Assembly (NCBI GenBank): GCA_936933955.1 | Contig: CAKZIN010000033.1 | Span: 10,309-74,308 of the forward strand | Direction of reading: 5' to 3' | Source: an uncultured Sphingopyxis sp. | GTDB lineage: Bacteria; Pseudomonadota; Alphaproteobacteria; Sphingomonadales; Sphingomonadaceae | Length of the DNA stretch: 64,000 nucleotides | Shown here: in pieces, positions 54,073 to 63,545 of the stretch | Position numbering within the stretch: the first letter of the stretch is position 1 | Layout: every line of letters begins with the position of its first letter | Notes under the pieces: model-generated | Told to the model about the DNA's origin: nothing | Seen by the model: only the letters and a program-made list of their open reading frames with translations | Database searches by the model: none | Position numbers and translations under genes: made by a program

Positions 54073-54909
54073 GTGCCCAATTCGATCCGCCTGCGCAGCG
54101 CCACCATCGCCCTGCTGATCGGCTTTCCGGCCGCGAGCTGTGCCATCGCGCAGCCGCAGCTTACCGCACCGCAACCCGCCGGGCCGACGAGTTACGCGGA
54201 TGTCGCCCGGTTTGCGGCGGACGCTCCGACGATCGTGGAGCTGGTGGTTCGCAAGGCCGAGCCCGTCGGACCCGTGCTGCCGGCAGGACGCGTGCGCGCA
54301 GCGATCGAGGCGGATGTCGCGGCGGTTCGCTTTTCGGCGAGCCCGCTGGCACGTCGGGTGCGGCTGTTGGCGGACGTCCCTGCCGACGCGCGCGGACGCC
54401 TGCCCAACCTCAAGCGGCAGCGCTTCTTTGCGTTCGCGACGAGCGCGGCGCGGGCGGACGTGCTACAACTCGTCGCGCCCGACGCGCTCCTCCCCGCCAC
54501 ACCGGGTAACGACGCGACGCTCGCCGCCATCCTGCGCGAGCGCGGCGCGGGGCCGATACCGCCAGTGGTGAGCGGCATCACCCAGGCTTTTCATACGGCA
54601 GGCACCGTCGCCGGTGAGAGCGAAACGCAGCTTTTCCTGCGCACGGCCGACGGGGCGCCGGTATCGCTCGGCGTGGTGCGGCGTCCGGGTGCGGCGCCGG
54701 CATGGTCGGTGGCCTTTGGCGAGGTGATCGACGAGGCCGCGCGCGCACCGGCGCCGCGCACGCTCGCCTGGTACCGGCTCGCATGCGGCTTGCCCTTGCG
54801 CGTTCCTGCGGCGGCGATGGCCGATCTGTCGCCGGCAGAGCGTCTGGCGGTGGAGGCGGACTTTGCCGTGGTGCGCGCCGGGCTCGGTGCGTGCGACGCG
54901 ACGCGATGA
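54073..54909 (+). CDS. Conserved exported protein of unknown function
   Basis: 278 residues, GTG start, signal peptide ending at CAIAQ. Segments: PTSYADVARFAADAPTIVELVVRKAEPVGP, LLADVPADARGRLPNLKRQRFFAFATSA, VVSGITQAFHTAGTVAGESETQLFLRTADGAPVSLGVVRRPG, and LAWYRLACGLP near the end. No domain could be named. It overlaps hom by 4 bp (ATGA), so it is translationally coupled to homoserine dehydrogenase, although a functional link is not obvious. Confidence 0.75.
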   Translation: MPNSIRLRSATIALLIGFPAASCAIAQPQLTAPQPAGPTSYADVARFAADAPTIVELVVRKAEPVGPVLPAGRVRAAIEADVAAVRFSASPLARRVRLLADVPADARGRLPNLKRQRFFAFATSAARADVLQLVAPDALLPATPGNDATLAAILRERGAGPIPPVVSGITQAFHTAGTVAGESETQLFLRTADGAPVSLGVVRRPGAAPAWSVAFGEVIDEAARAPAPRTLAWYRLACGLPLRVPAAAMADLSPAERLAVEADFAVVRAGLGACDATR

Positions 54910-56228
54910 GGGCAGCGCATGACCCCCGCGCGCCGCTTCGGGTCGGCGTCGCGGGGTTGGGAACCGTCGGCTGCGGCGTGATCGCGCTGCTGCGGGAGAA
55001 TGCCGACCTGATCGCGCGCCGGGCGGGTCGAGCGATCGAGCTCACAGCGGTCTGCGCACGCGACCAAGCGGCATCGCGCTCGGTCGACGTGAGCGGCCTC
55101 CCCTTCGAAGCGGATGCGCCCGCGCTGGCGGCACGTGCGGACGTCGATGTGGTGGTCGAGGTGATCGGCGGAGCGGATGGCCCCGCGCTGGCGCTCGCCC
55201 AAGCGACCCTCGCCGCGCGCAAGCCGCTCGTGACGGCCAACAAGGCGATGCTCGCGCGGCATGGCATGACCCTCGCGCGCACCGCCGATGCGAGCGACGT
55301 TCCGCTCAAATTCGAGGCGGCGGTGGCGGGGGGCATCCCCGTCATCAAGGCGCTGCGCGAGGGCGCCTCCGCCAACCGCATCGACCGCGTTTACGGCATC
55401 CTCAACGGCACCTGCAATTTCATCCTGACGCGCATGGAAGCGTCGGTGGAGGCGGGGCACCCGCTCGACTTCAACGCCGCGCTCGGCGAAGCGCAGGCGT
55501 TGGGATACGCCGAAGCCGAGCCGAGCACCGACGTCGACGGCCACGACGCCGCGCACAAGCTCGCCATCCTGTCCGCACTCTGCTTCGGGTCGCGGGTCGA
55601 CCTTGGCGCGGTGACGACGCGGGGCATCCGCGGTGTCATCGCCGCCGACATCGCCGAAGCCAAGTCGCTCGATCATCGGGTGCGGCTGATCGGCTGGGCG
55701 GAGCATGCCGGCGGCGCGCTGGCGCAGCGGGTGGAGCCGTGCCTGGTCCCCGCCGACCACCCGCTCGGCTATGTCCCCGGCGCGCTCAATGCGGTGGTGG
55801 CGGAGGGCAATTTCGTCGGGCGGCTGTTTCTCGAGGGAGCGGGTGCCGGCGCCGGCCCTACGGCGAGCGCGGTCGTCGCGGACCTGATCGACGTCGCACG
55901 CGATGAATATGGCCCCGCCTTTGCGATGCCGGTCGATGCGCTGGACGAGCTTCCCCCTGCCGACCCGCGCTCGGCGCGCGGCAAGCGCTATGTCCGGATG
56001 ATCGTCGCCGACCGCGTCGGGGTGCTGGCGGAGATCGCCATCGCCATGCGTGACGCGGGCGTGTCGGTCGAAAGCCTCACCCAGCGGCTGCATGCGGAGG
56101 GGAGCGCGATGGTCGCGCTCGTCACCCATGATGGCGCTGCGGGGGCAGTGGCGGACGCGGTGGAGCGGCTCGCATCATCGCCCAGCGTGCTCGGGCCGCC
56201 GATGGTGATGCCGATCCTGTCGCTCTAG
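54906..56228 (+). CDS. hom: Homoserine dehydrogenase with ACT domain
   Basis: Reduces aspartate semialdehyde to homoserine for threonine and methionine. 440 residues. N-terminal Rossmann motif GVAGLGTVGCGVIALL, catalytic-domain markers KPLVTANKAML, FEAAVAGGIPVIKALREG, NGTCNFILTRM and DVDGHDAAHKLAILS, plus a C-terminal ACT domain (RMIVADRVGVLAEIAIAMRDAGVSVES) that is the usual site of threonine feedback. The start is ATG at 54906 overlapping the preceding stop. The TAG stop shares CTAG with the convergent gene at 56225. Confidence 0.95.
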   Translation: MRAAHDPRAPLRVGVAGLGTVGCGVIALLRENADLIARRAGRAIELTAVCARDQAASRSVDVSGLPFEADAPALAARADVDVVVEVIGGADGPALALAQATLAARKPLVTANKAMLARHGMTLARTADASDVPLKFEAAVAGGIPVIKALREGASANRIDRVYGILNGTCNFILTRMEASVEAGHPLDFNAALGEAQALGYAEAEPSTDVDGHDAAHKLAILSALCFGSRVDLGAVTTRGIRGVIAADIAEAKSLDHRVRLIGWAEHAGGALAQRVEPCLVPADHPLGYVPGALNAVVAEGNFVGRLFLEGAGAGAGPTASAVVADLIDVARDEYGPAFAMPVDALDELPPADPRSARGKRYVRMIVADRVGVLAEIAIAMRDAGVSVESLTQRLHAEGSAMVALVTHDGAAGAVADAVERLASSPSVLGPPMVMPILSL

Positions 56229-56656
56229 CGGTTGGCGCCCCGGAAGCGGCGCGGTATCGGCGTGCCGGTGCCGAGGTTGCGGTCGGGGTCGATGAGCGAC
56301 TGGATACCTGCGATCGCCGCGCCGACCGCCGCCCGCACGTCGATCCCCTCGAAACATTCGTTGGGTCCGCCGCTGGCGCCGCATGGCGGTCCATCCGGTC
56401 GCACCGCCGCGCCGTCGGTCTGTTCGAGTGCGGGTCCGGCGATCTCCGGAATAGGCAAGCCATTCTCGTTGCGTCGGCCGCACACGACGATGTCGCCGTT
56501 GGCATTGCGGTCGCCGGGCTCGCAACCCGACGCGCGCCCATATTGCCGGGCCTGGGCGACCAGCTCGCGCGCGCTCGGCTGGTGGCCGGACTGCGCCCAT
56601 GCATTTCCGCTGACGAGGAGGAGCGGCCCCGCGATGATGGTTGCTCGGCTCGACAT
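56225..56656 (-). CDS. Small exported protein with DIVVCGRR motif
   Basis: 143 residues with a signal peptide (MSSRATIIAGPLLLVSGNAWAQ). The central part reads EPGDRNANGDIVVCGRRNENGLPIPE, a pattern repeatedly seen in uncharacterised sphingomonad exported proteins. Four Cys residues (two in CEPGDRNANGDIVVC, two in CGASGGPNEC) may form disulfides. Function unknown. Its stop overlaps the hom stop by 4 bp. Confidence 0.75.
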   Translation of the reverse strand: MSSRATIIAGPLLLVSGNAWAQSGHQPSARELVAQARQYGRASGCEPGDRNANGDIVVCGRRNENGLPIPEIAGPALEQTDGAAVRPDGPPCGASGGPNECFEGIDVRAAVGAAIAGIQSLIDPDRNLGTGTPIPRRFRGANR

Positions 56657-56718
56657 GCCGCGGCCCCTCCCCTAACGGGCGCGCATTCGTTTCACCCGAT
56701 ACTGAAGGATGTCCGCTG

Positions 56719-57708
56719 ATGCCGACCGAGGCAAGCTCGATTCTCGACCGCGTGCTGGTGCTGGAAATGGTGCGCGTCACGGAAGCGGCCGCGATCGGAG
56801 CGGCGCAACTGATCGGGCGCGGCGATGAAAAGGCCGCCGACCACGCCGCGGTGGAGGCGATGCGCGCGGCGCTCAACGAGCTCGACATCGACGGCACGGT
56901 GGTCATCGGCGAAGGTGAGCGCGACGAGGCGCCGATGCTCTATATCGGCGAAAAGGTCGGTCAGGCGCAGGGCACGGGGCCGCGCATCGACATCGCACTC
57001 GACCCGCTCGAAGGGACCACCATCACCGCCAAGGCGGGCCCCAACGCGCTCGCCGTGCTGGCCATCGCGGAGGAGGGCGGACTCCTGAACGCGCCCGACG
57101 TCTATATGGACAAGCTCGCCTGCGGGCCGGGCTATCCCGCGGGCACGATCGGATTTGACAAGGGCGTGCGGGGCAATGTCGAAGCGATCGCCGCGGCCAA
57201 GGGCTGCGCGCCGTCCGACGTGATCGTGTGCGTGCTCGATCGCCCGCGCCACGCCGAGATCATCGCCGAGCTGCGGGCGATGGGTTGCGGCATCATGCTC
57301 ATCCCCGACGGCGATGTCGCGGGGGTGATCGCGACCACCAATCCCGACACCACCATCGACCTCTACATGGGCTCGGGCGGCGCGCCGGAGGGCGTGCTTG
57401 CCGCGGCGGCGCTGCGCTGTGTCGGCGGGCAGTTCAAGGGCCGCCTGCTGTTCCGCAACGACGACGAACGCGCCCGCGCCGCCAAGTGGGGGATCGAGGA
57501 CCTCGACCGGGTCTATGACCTCGAGGAGCTGGCCAAGGGCGACGTGATCTTTGCCGCGACGGGCGTCACCGACGGTTCACTGCTCGCCGGGGTCAAGCGC
57601 CACCGCGACGGCAGCACCACCACCGAAAGCATCGTCATGCGTGCCTCCAGCGGCACCGTCCGGCGCGTGTCGAGCGTGTTTCGCGACGGACCCGCCGCTC
57701 GCGCCTAA
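56719..57708 (+). CDS. glpX: Fructose-1,6-bisphosphatase class II
   Basis: Gluconeogenic dephosphorylation of fructose 1,6-bisphosphate. 329 residues from the ATG at 56719 (MPTEASSILDRVLVLEMVRVTEAAA). Metal and substrate motifs of the GlpX type: GRGDEKAADHAAVEAMR, VVIGEGERDEAPMLYIGE, DIALDPLEGTTITAKAGPN, and MGSGGAPEGVLAAAALRC. A complete gene with neighbours on the other strand on both sides. Confidence 0.96.
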   Translation: MPTEASSILDRVLVLEMVRVTEAAAIGAAQLIGRGDEKAADHAAVEAMRAALNELDIDGTVVIGEGERDEAPMLYIGEKVGQAQGTGPRIDIALDPLEGTTITAKAGPNALAVLAIAEEGGLLNAPDVYMDKLACGPGYPAGTIGFDKGVRGNVEAIAAAKGCAPSDVIVCVLDRPRHAEIIAELRAMGCGIMLIPDGDVAGVIATTNPDTTIDLYMGSGGAPEGVLAAAALRCVGGQFKGRLLFRNDDERARAAKWGIEDLDRVYDLEELAKGDVIFAATGVTDGSLLAGVKRHRDGSTTTESIVMRASSGTVRRVSSVFRDGPAARA

Positions 57709-57757
57709 GGGGGCGGCTGGGCCCGGCTCCTCGCTGGAAGTTCACACTAAGTTCACA

Positions 57758-57782
57758 CCAAATGCGGGTAGCGCGCATTTGG
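57758..57782. terminator. Hairpin between convergent glpX and the methyltransferase-like gene
   Basis: Perfect 9-bp inverted repeat CCAAATGCG/CGCATTTGG (57758-57766, 57774-57782) with a 7-nt loop, 50 bp after glpX. Just before it are two direct copies of AAGTTCACAC (57738-57747, 57749-57758). No clear T-run. Confidence 0.45.
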
Positions 57783-57837
57783 GAATGTCGAGAGAAGACA
57801 AAGACTTAGCTGGCTTCCGGGCGCGTGCTCGGTTGAT

Positions 57838-58548
57838 CTATGTTGCCCCGTCGCAGACGCGGATGTCGCCCGGGCGCGGGCGGGTCTCGGCGCGCACGAA
57901 GCTCGCATAATAGCCGCCCGTACGCGGGAGGTCGACGAACTCGACCGGGCGGTAGCCGACCGACTGGAATTCGCAGATGAGCTGCGGGAGCGGGGTGCCG
58001 TGGCGCGCGATGGGGCGGTTGGCATCGACCACCACCACCTGCCCGTCCCCGCGCAGCGCCGGCCACAGCCGCCACAGAAAGGCGTAGGGCTCCGCGATCT
58101 CGTGATACATGTGCACCAGCAGCACGCGGTCGAAGCTGTTGCCGGGGAGCTTGGGATCGTCGGGCGCGCCCAATTGCACCGAGACATTGTCGAGCCGTTC
58201 GCGCGCCACACGCACGCCCAGCCGCTCCTTCACCTCGGGCACGATGTCCTGCGCGAGGACGCGGCCCCCCTCCCCCACGCGCTGCGACAGGCGCACGGTG
58301 TAGTAGCCATCGCCCGCGCCGACGTCGGCAACGCTCATGCCGGGGGCGATGCCCGCCCTGGACATGATCGTTTCGGCTTCCCCGACACGATCGCGGCTGT
58401 CCTCGTCCGCCCACTGCGAGCTGACGATCGGCGCGACAGGCCGCGGCGCGCGCGGAAACTGCGATGCGCTGCCGGGACGAGGATCGTCGGACTGGGCGGG
58501 GAGATAGTCGCAAGCCGCGAGGTTCAGCGTGAGCGCGGCCAGGACCAC
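57838..58548 (-). CDS. Class I SAM-methyltransferase-fold lipoprotein
   Basis: 236 residues from the GTG at 58548, which places a short lipoprotein signal at the N-terminus (MVLAALTLNLAACDYLP, lipobox LAAC). The body is a class I methyltransferase fold: the SAM-binding motif VADVGAGDGYYTVRLSQRVG, a motif II-like RVLAQDIVPEV, and LVHMYHEIAEPYAFLWRLWPAL. An exported methyltransferase is unusual because S-adenosylmethionine is cytoplasmic, so either the export signal is a misread start or the domain has another role. No in-frame ATG is available upstream. Confidence 0.75.
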   Translation of the reverse strand: MVLAALTLNLAACDYLPAQSDDPRPGSASQFPRAPRPVAPIVSSQWADEDSRDRVGEAETIMSRAGIAPGMSVADVGAGDGYYTVRLSQRVGEGGRVLAQDIVPEVKERLGVRVARERLDNVSVQLGAPDDPKLPGNSFDRVLLVHMYHEIAEPYAFLWRLWPALRGDGQVVVVDANRPIARHGTPLPQLICEFQSVGYRPVEFVDLPRTGGYYASFVRAETRPRPGDIRVCDGAT

Positions 58549-58604
58549 CCTGCGCGCTGCCCTACTACACCGCGAAGGCGCGCTAGAACCGGCTCTGCTA
58601 CCGT

Positions 58605-58701
58605 GCCCCTGCGCAGCCAGGGGCCCATCTCCGAGCGTCTCCGCACCGACCGGCGACGCGTTCCGCAATGGCAGGAGATAAGCCCCTGCCTGCGCAGGGG
58701 C
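58605..58701. repeat. Palindromic repeat of a second family upstream of the methyltransferase-like gene
   Basis: Hairpins GCCCCTG-CGCAGC-CAGGGGC (58605-58624) and GCCCCTGCC-TG-CGCAGGGGC (58682-58701) at the two ends of a 97-bp element. It resembles the CTCCTGC family of 2373, 7238 and 10689 in layout but has its own arms. It lies between prfB (3' end) and the downstream gene. Confidence 0.75.
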
Positions 58702-58730
58702 GCGGCGCTTGCGGAGGGCCTCCCCCAGCG

Positions 58731-59858
58731 TCAATCGACGTCCTCCACCTCGACCTTCTCGCCGGTGACGCGCTGGGCGAGCGCGGCGGCCATGAATGGG
58801 TCGAGCGCCCCGTCGAGCACGTCCGAAGGCGCGGTGGAGGTGACCCCGGTGCGCAGATCCTTCACCAGCTGATAGGGCTGGAGGACGTAGCTGCGGATCT
58901 GGTGGCCCCAGCCGATGTCGGTCTTGGCGGCATGTTCGGCGCTCGCGGCTTCCTCGCGACGCCTCAGCTCCGCCTCGTACATGCGCGCTTTGAGCATCCG
59001 CATCGCCTCGGCGCGGTTCTTGTGCTGGCTGCGCTGCGTCTGGCAGGCGACGATGATGCCGGTGGGCACGTGCGTGATGCGCACCGCGGAGTCGGTGGTG
59101 TTGACGTGCTGCCCGCCCGCGCCGCTCGCCCGATAGGTGTCGATCTTGAGGTCGCTTTCGTTGACCTCGATATCGATGTCGTCGTCCACCACCGGATAGA
59201 CCCACACCGAGGAGAAGCTCGTGTGGCGCCGAGCCGAGCTGTCGTAGGGGCTGATCCGCACCAGCCGATGCACCCCGCTTTCGGTCTTGGCGTAGCCGTA
59301 GGCGTTCTCGCCCTTGAGCATCAGCGTCGCCGACTTGATCCCCGCCTGTTCGCCCGCCTGAGCTTCGATCAGCTCGACCTTGAGCCCGCGGCGTTCGGCC
59401 CAGCGCTGGTACATGCGCAGCAGCATCTCCGCCCAGTCCTGGCTCTCGGTGCCGCCGGCGCCGGCGTGGATTTCGAGGTAGCTGTCGTTGCCGTCGGCCT
59501 CGCCCGCGAGCAGCGCCTTAGTCTTGTCCTCGTCCGCGCGGTCGGCGAGCTTGGCGAGGCTGGCGACGGCGTCGTCGACCAGCGCCTCGTCGCCCTCCAT
59601 CTCCGCCAGCTCGGCGAGTTCGACGGTGTCCGCCATCTCCTGTTCGATGGCGCGGGTGGCGCCGATCGCTTCGTCGAGGCGGCGGCGTTCGCGCATCACC
59701 TCCTGCGCGGCCTTGGGATCGTTCCACAGCGCGGAATCCTCGACGCGCGCGTTCAGCTCGTCCAGACGCACCACCGCGCGATCCCAGTCGAGAAAGCGGC
59801 GCAGCAGCGCGGTCGCGGCGTTGATCCGGTCGATATGGGCTTGCGCTTCGGCGCGCAT
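58731..59858 (-). CDS. prfB: Peptide chain release factor 2
   Basis: Recognises UGA and UAA stop codons. 375 residues from the ATG at 59858, which has GGAGG upstream. The GGQ loop is in [21 protein letters not shown]. The stop-codon recognition tripeptide, Ser-Pro-Phe in E. coli RF2, reads Ser-Pro-Tyr here ([15 protein letters not shown]). The reading frame is continuous, so there is no programmed +1 frameshift of the E. coli type. Domain 1 is normal. Confidence 0.96.
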   Translation of the reverse strand: MRAEAQAHIDRINAATALLRRFLDWDRAVVRLDELNARVEDSALWNDPKAAQEVMRERRRLDEAIGATRAIEQEMADTVELAELAEMEGDEALVDDAVASLAKLADRADEDKTKALLAGEADGNDSYLEIHAGAGGTESQDWAEMLLRMYQRWAERRGLKVELIEAQAGEQAGIKSATLMLKGENAYGYAKTESGVHRLVRISPYDSSARRHTSFSSVWVYPVVDDDIDIEVNESDLKIDTYRASGAGGQHVNTTDSAVRITHVPTGIIVACQTQRSQHKNRAEAMRMLKARMYEAELRRREEAASAEHAAKTDIGWGHQIRSYVLQPYQLVKDLRTGVTSTAPSDVLDGALDPFMAAALAQRVTGEKVEVEDVD

Positions 59859-59990
59859 AATTCCTCCAGCAGGCAGTGCCGCGCCGCATAGTCGCCACGC
59901 CCTGCCGTGTCGAGGCGAGTGGGGTGTCACCTCTTGCATCAAGGCAACTCGGCCGATAGCCAATTGTCGGGGTGCAGTTGGGGAAGGTGG

Positions 59991-60788
59991 ATGGGGTATT
60001 GTACAAACTGCGGTGCGCAGATGGTCGGCGACGGTGGCTTTTGTTCTCGCTGCGGAAATCAGGCACCAACGGCCGTTCCGGCGTCACAATCATCGAGGAA
60101 CGTCAGCGACCTTTACGTTGATCCGCCGCCGCCGATGAGCCCCCACACCGTCTATGCCCCCCGCCCCGCCGCCCCTCGGGCCAATGCGCACGGGCTTCTG
60201 CTTGGCATCGCAGGTGGCGTAGTGCTGCTCCTGTCCTTGATCGTGGGATACCTGTTCCTCACCCGGACCACATCCGAGGTTGAGGTTCCCACTCCAGAGA
60301 AGGCTCTGACGAAGGCTGGAGAGCCGGTCAGCGATGAGGTTGTGAAATACGTGACAAGCGGCGTGAATATCCGCTCACGTGCCACCGCTGTGGGCGCTTC
60401 CGAGGTCACCGGCCGCCTGGACCGGGGAAGTGCTGTCCGCGGAATAATGCGGCGAGGCCTGTCCGGAGATAGCTGGTGGTTAGAACTTTCCGATGGACGT
60501 GGCTACGTCAGCGCCGTCAACCTCTCGGATGCTCCCCCCGTTGCTGCTCCGCCGGTGCAGCGAGCGCTTATCGTCGGCGCTGAAACATGCTCGGTCGCCA
60601 CCAAATCGGGCAACTTGCGGGTACGAACAACGCCAAATGGTCGGATCATCGGCGGGATGCCGTTGGGAAGCCGTGTTCAAGTTGTTGAGCGCAGCCAAGA
60701 TTTGTACGGTCAGGTGTGGGTCAGAGTGCGTCCGGTCGACCCACGCTATCCAGTCGGGTGGGCTGCCGCAGAATTTCTGGCCTGTTAA
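59991..60788 (+). CDS. Zinc-ribbon, single-pass membrane protein with two SH3b domains
   Basis: 265 residues. Residues 4-20 are a zinc ribbon ([18 protein letters not shown]), then a Pro-rich linker, one membrane helix (about 70-92, [22 protein letters not shown]), and two bacterial SH3 domains (about 120-180, [15 protein letters not shown]...GYVSAVNL; about 200-265, [13 protein letters not shown]...[10 protein letters not shown]). SH3b domains often bind cell-wall peptides. By eye the base composition is less GC-rich than flanking genes, which together with the next gene suggests acquisition by transfer. Overlaps it by one base (TAATG). Confidence 0.8.
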   Translation: MGYCTNCGAQMVGDGGFCSRCGNQAPTAVPASQSSRNVSDLYVDPPPPMSPHTVYAPRPAAPRANAHGLLLGIAGGVVLLLSLIVGYLFLTRTTSEVEVPTPEKALTKAGEPVSDEVVKYVTSGVNIRSRATAVGASEVTGRLDRGSAVRGIMRRGLSGDSWWLELSDGRGYVSAVNLSDAPPVAAPPVQRALIVGAETCSVATKSGNLRVRTTPNGRIIGGMPLGSRVQVVERSQDLYGQVWVRVRPVDPRYPVGWAAAEFLAC

Positions 60789-61561
60789 TGCGAAACTACT
60801 TGCGGTGGCTAGTCATTGCGGCGTTGATCGGTGGGCTCAGCATGGCTGCGTGGCTGTTGGTCAAGGAACGCGTCGAGCGTAAGCCCTCGATTGAAACGGT
60901 CGAAGACGCTGAGCGAGAGTTGCGTGAGGAGCGGCCACCCGTCGGACCAGTCCCTCTACCGACACCCTCACCATCGAGAAGTTCCAAGACTCAGCTCCCG
61001 ACGGAAGCGGGAGAGCTTGGCTTCGCTGCGCGCCTTTGCGCCTCTAATGGAGTGCAACAGGTCGCTCGGCATACGCTATTCGGGCATACGAAGCAGGTAT
61101 CGGCTGCGGCCACTGACCTCGTTTCAGTGCCGTCCGGATTTGCGTCTGGCGGATGCAGCACTTTGCACCGCGACGCCGCCGCTGCGTTGACGCAGTTGGT
61201 GACCGCCGCGCGGTCAGAGGCTCCGGAAGTTGCCACCGCGATGTTTGGGGTGTCTTGTCATCGAAGCGTCGCAAGGCAGGCGGCGCTCTATTGCAAGCCT
61301 AGCCGCATCCAAAGCCGGGGCTATCGCGGGCAAGCCTTTTCCGTCGCGCCGCCAGGATACAGCGAACACGCGACCGGCATGACGATTGACTTTGGCGATA
61401 GGAACCATCCCGAATGTAACGTTGAAGCCTGCTTCGGATCCACTCCGGTCGGCGTATGGCTTGCCCGCAACGCAGGTCGCTTTGGCTTCAAGATGAGCTT
61501 CCCGCCTGGGAATAGCCAAGGCGTGATGGCGGAACCATGGCATTTTCGCCTTGAACACTAA
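60788..61561 (+). CDS. VanY-type D-alanyl-D-alanine carboxypeptidase, membrane-anchored
   Basis: 257 residues with an N-terminal membrane helix (YLRWLVIAALIGGLSMAAW), a Pro/Ser-rich linker and a C-terminal peptidase of the VanY (M15B) family. Metal-binding motifs are EHATGMTIDFGDR (SxHxxGxAxD type) and the terminal EPWHF. Several Cys in the domain (GGCST, GVSCHRSV, CNVEACFG) may form disulfides. Presumed to cleave the terminal D-Ala of peptidoglycan stem peptides. Coupled to the preceding SH3b gene, so the pair likely acts on the cell wall together. Confidence 0.85.
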   Translation: MRNYLRWLVIAALIGGLSMAAWLLVKERVERKPSIETVEDAERELREERPPVGPVPLPTPSPSRSSKTQLPTEAGELGFAARLCASNGVQQVARHTLFGHTKQVSAAATDLVSVPSGFASGGCSTLHRDAAAALTQLVTAARSEAPEVATAMFGVSCHRSVARQAALYCKPSRIQSRGYRGQAFSVAPPGYSEHATGMTIDFGDRNHPECNVEACFGSTPVGVWLARNAGRFGFKMSFPPGNSQGVMAEPWHFRLEH

Positions 61562-61578
61562 CGCTTAGCTCATCGAAA

Positions 61579-62133
61579 TCAGCTCACCGTGATCGTGGCG
61601 GCGCGGCGGTTTTGGGCCCAGCTTGCTTCGTCGGAACCGAGCGCGACGGGGCGTTCCTTGCCGTAGCTCACGACCTGCATCCGCGCGGGGTCGACGCCCA
61701 GGCTGGCGAGATAGTTGCGCGCGGCGGTGGCACGGCGTTCGCCCAGCGCGATGTTGTATTCGCGCGTGCCGCGTTCGTCGCAGTGGCCTTCGATCGTGAC
61801 GCGAGTGCGGGCATATTGCTGCAGCCACTGCGCGTGGCGCTGCAGCGTCGCGCGGTCGGTATCGTCGAGCGCTGAGCTGTCGGTCTCGAAATAGACGCTC
61901 TCGCTGCCCGCCTGCGCGACGAGGTCGGCCTGGCTCCCCGGACCCGTGCGCGGGGCGAGGTAGCCACCGTCGGCGCCGGTGCCCCCTGCGCTCGCGTCGG
62001 CGCCCTGCCCGGCCTGGTCGGCGCCCGCTGGCGGGGGCAGGTCGGCGGAGGCGACGCGCGTGCGCCCGCATCCGCCAAGCATCAGCGCAGCGCCGACACT
62101 CGCGGCGAGCAGCAGACGGGGGGTGTTGGACAT
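61579..62133 (-). CDS. pal: Peptidoglycan-associated lipoprotein Pal
   Basis: Outer-membrane lipoprotein of the Tol-Pal system, needed for envelope constriction and integrity. 184 residues; signal ends in the lipobox LGGC. A Gly/Ala/Pro-rich linker precedes an OmpA-like peptidoglycan-binding domain ([69 protein letters not shown]). It is 23 bp after tolB in the order tolA-tolB-pal. Confidence 0.96.
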   Translation of the reverse strand: MSNTPRLLLAASVGAALMLGGCGRTRVASADLPPPAGADQAGQGADASAGGTGADGGYLAPRTGPGSQADLVAQAGSESVYFETDSSALDDTDRATLQRHAQWLQQYARTRVTIEGHCDERGTREYNIALGERRATAARNYLASLGVDPARMQVVSYGKERPVALGSDEASWAQNRRAATITVS

Positions 62134-62156
62134 GATCGCTCTCCTGGTTGAAACTG

Positions 62157-63545
62157 TCAGTTCTGCACCGGACCCCAGGCGGGGTCGGAGGCGTCGACCG
62201 GGGTCGGCACCCAGCGCAGGTTCACGCCGGTGATGTCCACCTGGTAAATGCTCGAGCGCCCCTCCCGCCCCTGTGCGGTGCGGAAAAACTGGATGACGCG
62301 GCCGTTGGGCGACCAGGTCGGCGCCTCGTCCTGCCAGGCGTCGGTGAGCAGCCGCTCCCCCCCGCCCGCCGGGGTCATCACGCCGATGCGGAAATCGCCG
62401 GCGATGCGCGTAAAGGCGATGAGGTCGCCGCGCGGGCTCCACTCGGGCGTGGCATAGCGCCCGCCGCCAAAGCTGATGCGCTGCTGGCTCGAACCGTCGG
62501 CGTTCATCGTGTAAAGTTGCTGTCCGCCCGACCGATCGCTTTCGAACACGATCCGCCGCCCGTCGGGGGAGAAGCTGCCGCCGACGTCGATCGCCGGGGA
62601 GTTGGTCAGCCGCTGCGGCGTGCCCCCCTCGATGCCGATGCGGTAGATGTCGGTGTTGCCCGCCACCGCCATCGAGAACAGCAACTGCCGACCGTCGGGC
62701 GACCAGCGCGGCGCAAATGTGGGGTTGCGGCTCTGATAGACCGCGCGCTGCTGCCCGGTGCCGACGTCATAGACGAACACCCGCGCCATCGAACCGAGGT
62801 AGCTGACATAGGCGATGCGCCGGTAATCGGGCGAATAGCGCGGGGTCAGCGCGATCGACTGGCCGTTGGTGAGGAAGCGGTGGTTGGCCCCGTCGGAGTC
62901 CATGATGGCGAGGCGCTTGACCCGGCGGTCCTTGGGTCCGCTTTCGGCGATGTAGGCGATGCGGCTGTCGAAAAAGGGGCTCTCCCCCGACAGGCGCGAA
63001 TAGATCGCGTCGGCGCAGCGGTGCGCAGCACGGCGCCAGTCGCGCGGCTGCACGACATAGCCCTGCCGCACCAGCTCGGTGCCGAGCGCGAGGTCGTAGA
63101 GGTAGCAGCCGACGGTCATGTTGCCCGCCGCGTCCTGCTGCACGAAACCGTGCACCAGGCTCTCCGCCCCGCTGCCGCGCCACTGGCCAAACTGCGGCGC
63201 GGTGACTTCGGCGCGCCCGACCGCCGGAAGGCCATCCGGGCCGCGCGGGTTGTAGAGGCCCGAGCGTTCGAGGTCGGCGGCGATCACCCCCGCCACCGCC
63301 GCGCCGCTGATCGCGCCGCCTTCGCCCCCGCTCGCCTGCCCGGCAAAGGCGGGGACGAGGATCGCGGTGCGCTCCGCCGGGGTGGCAGCACCGCGCACAG
63401 TTTCACGCGGCGGCGCCTGCGGTTCGGCGGGCTCGGTTGCCGCCGGCGGCGTCGGCTGAACGGCGGGCGCGCTCGCCTGCTGCGCGACGACGGGCGCGGA
63501 GATCAGCACAGCGGCGAGCGTAGCCAGCGAAACTTGCAAGCGCAT
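62157..63545 (-). CDS. tolB: Tol-Pal system translocation protein TolB
   Basis: Periplasmic beta-propeller protein that cycles between Pal and TolA. 462 residues; the ATG at 63545 overlaps the tolA stop (TGATG) and starts a signal peptide ending in VVAQQ. An Ala/Pro-rich segment follows, then the N-terminal alpha/beta domain (about 55-180) and propeller repeats with TolB-type blocks ([64 protein letters not shown]). Confidence 0.95.
   Translation of the reverse strand: MRLQVSLATLAAVLISAPVVAQQASAPAVQPTPPAATEPAEPQAPPRETVRGAATPAERTAILVPAFAGQASGGEGGAISGAAVAGVIAADLERSGLYNPRGPDGLPAVGRAEVTAPQFGQWRGSGAESLVHGFVQQDAAGNMTVGCYLYDLALGTELVRQGYVVQPRDWRRAAHRCADAIYSRLSGESPFFDSRIAYIAESGPKDRRVKRLAIMDSDGANHRFLTNGQSIALTPRYSPDYRRIAYVSYLGSMARVFVYDVGTGQQRAVYQSRNPTFAPRWSPDGRQLLFSMAVAGNTDIYRIGIEGGTPQRLTNSPAIDVGGSFSPDGRRIVFESDRSGGQQLYTMNADGSSQQRISFGGGRYATPEWSPRGDLIAFTRIAGDFRIGVMTPAGGGERLLTDAWQDEAPTWSPNGRVIQFFRTAQGREGRSSIYQVDITGVNLRWVPTPVDASDPAWGPVQN

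Noticed and set aside
58731..59858. Programmed frameshift in prfB
   Set aside because: The frame is continuous from a well-placed ATG with a strong ribosome site; no in-frame early TGA occurs.
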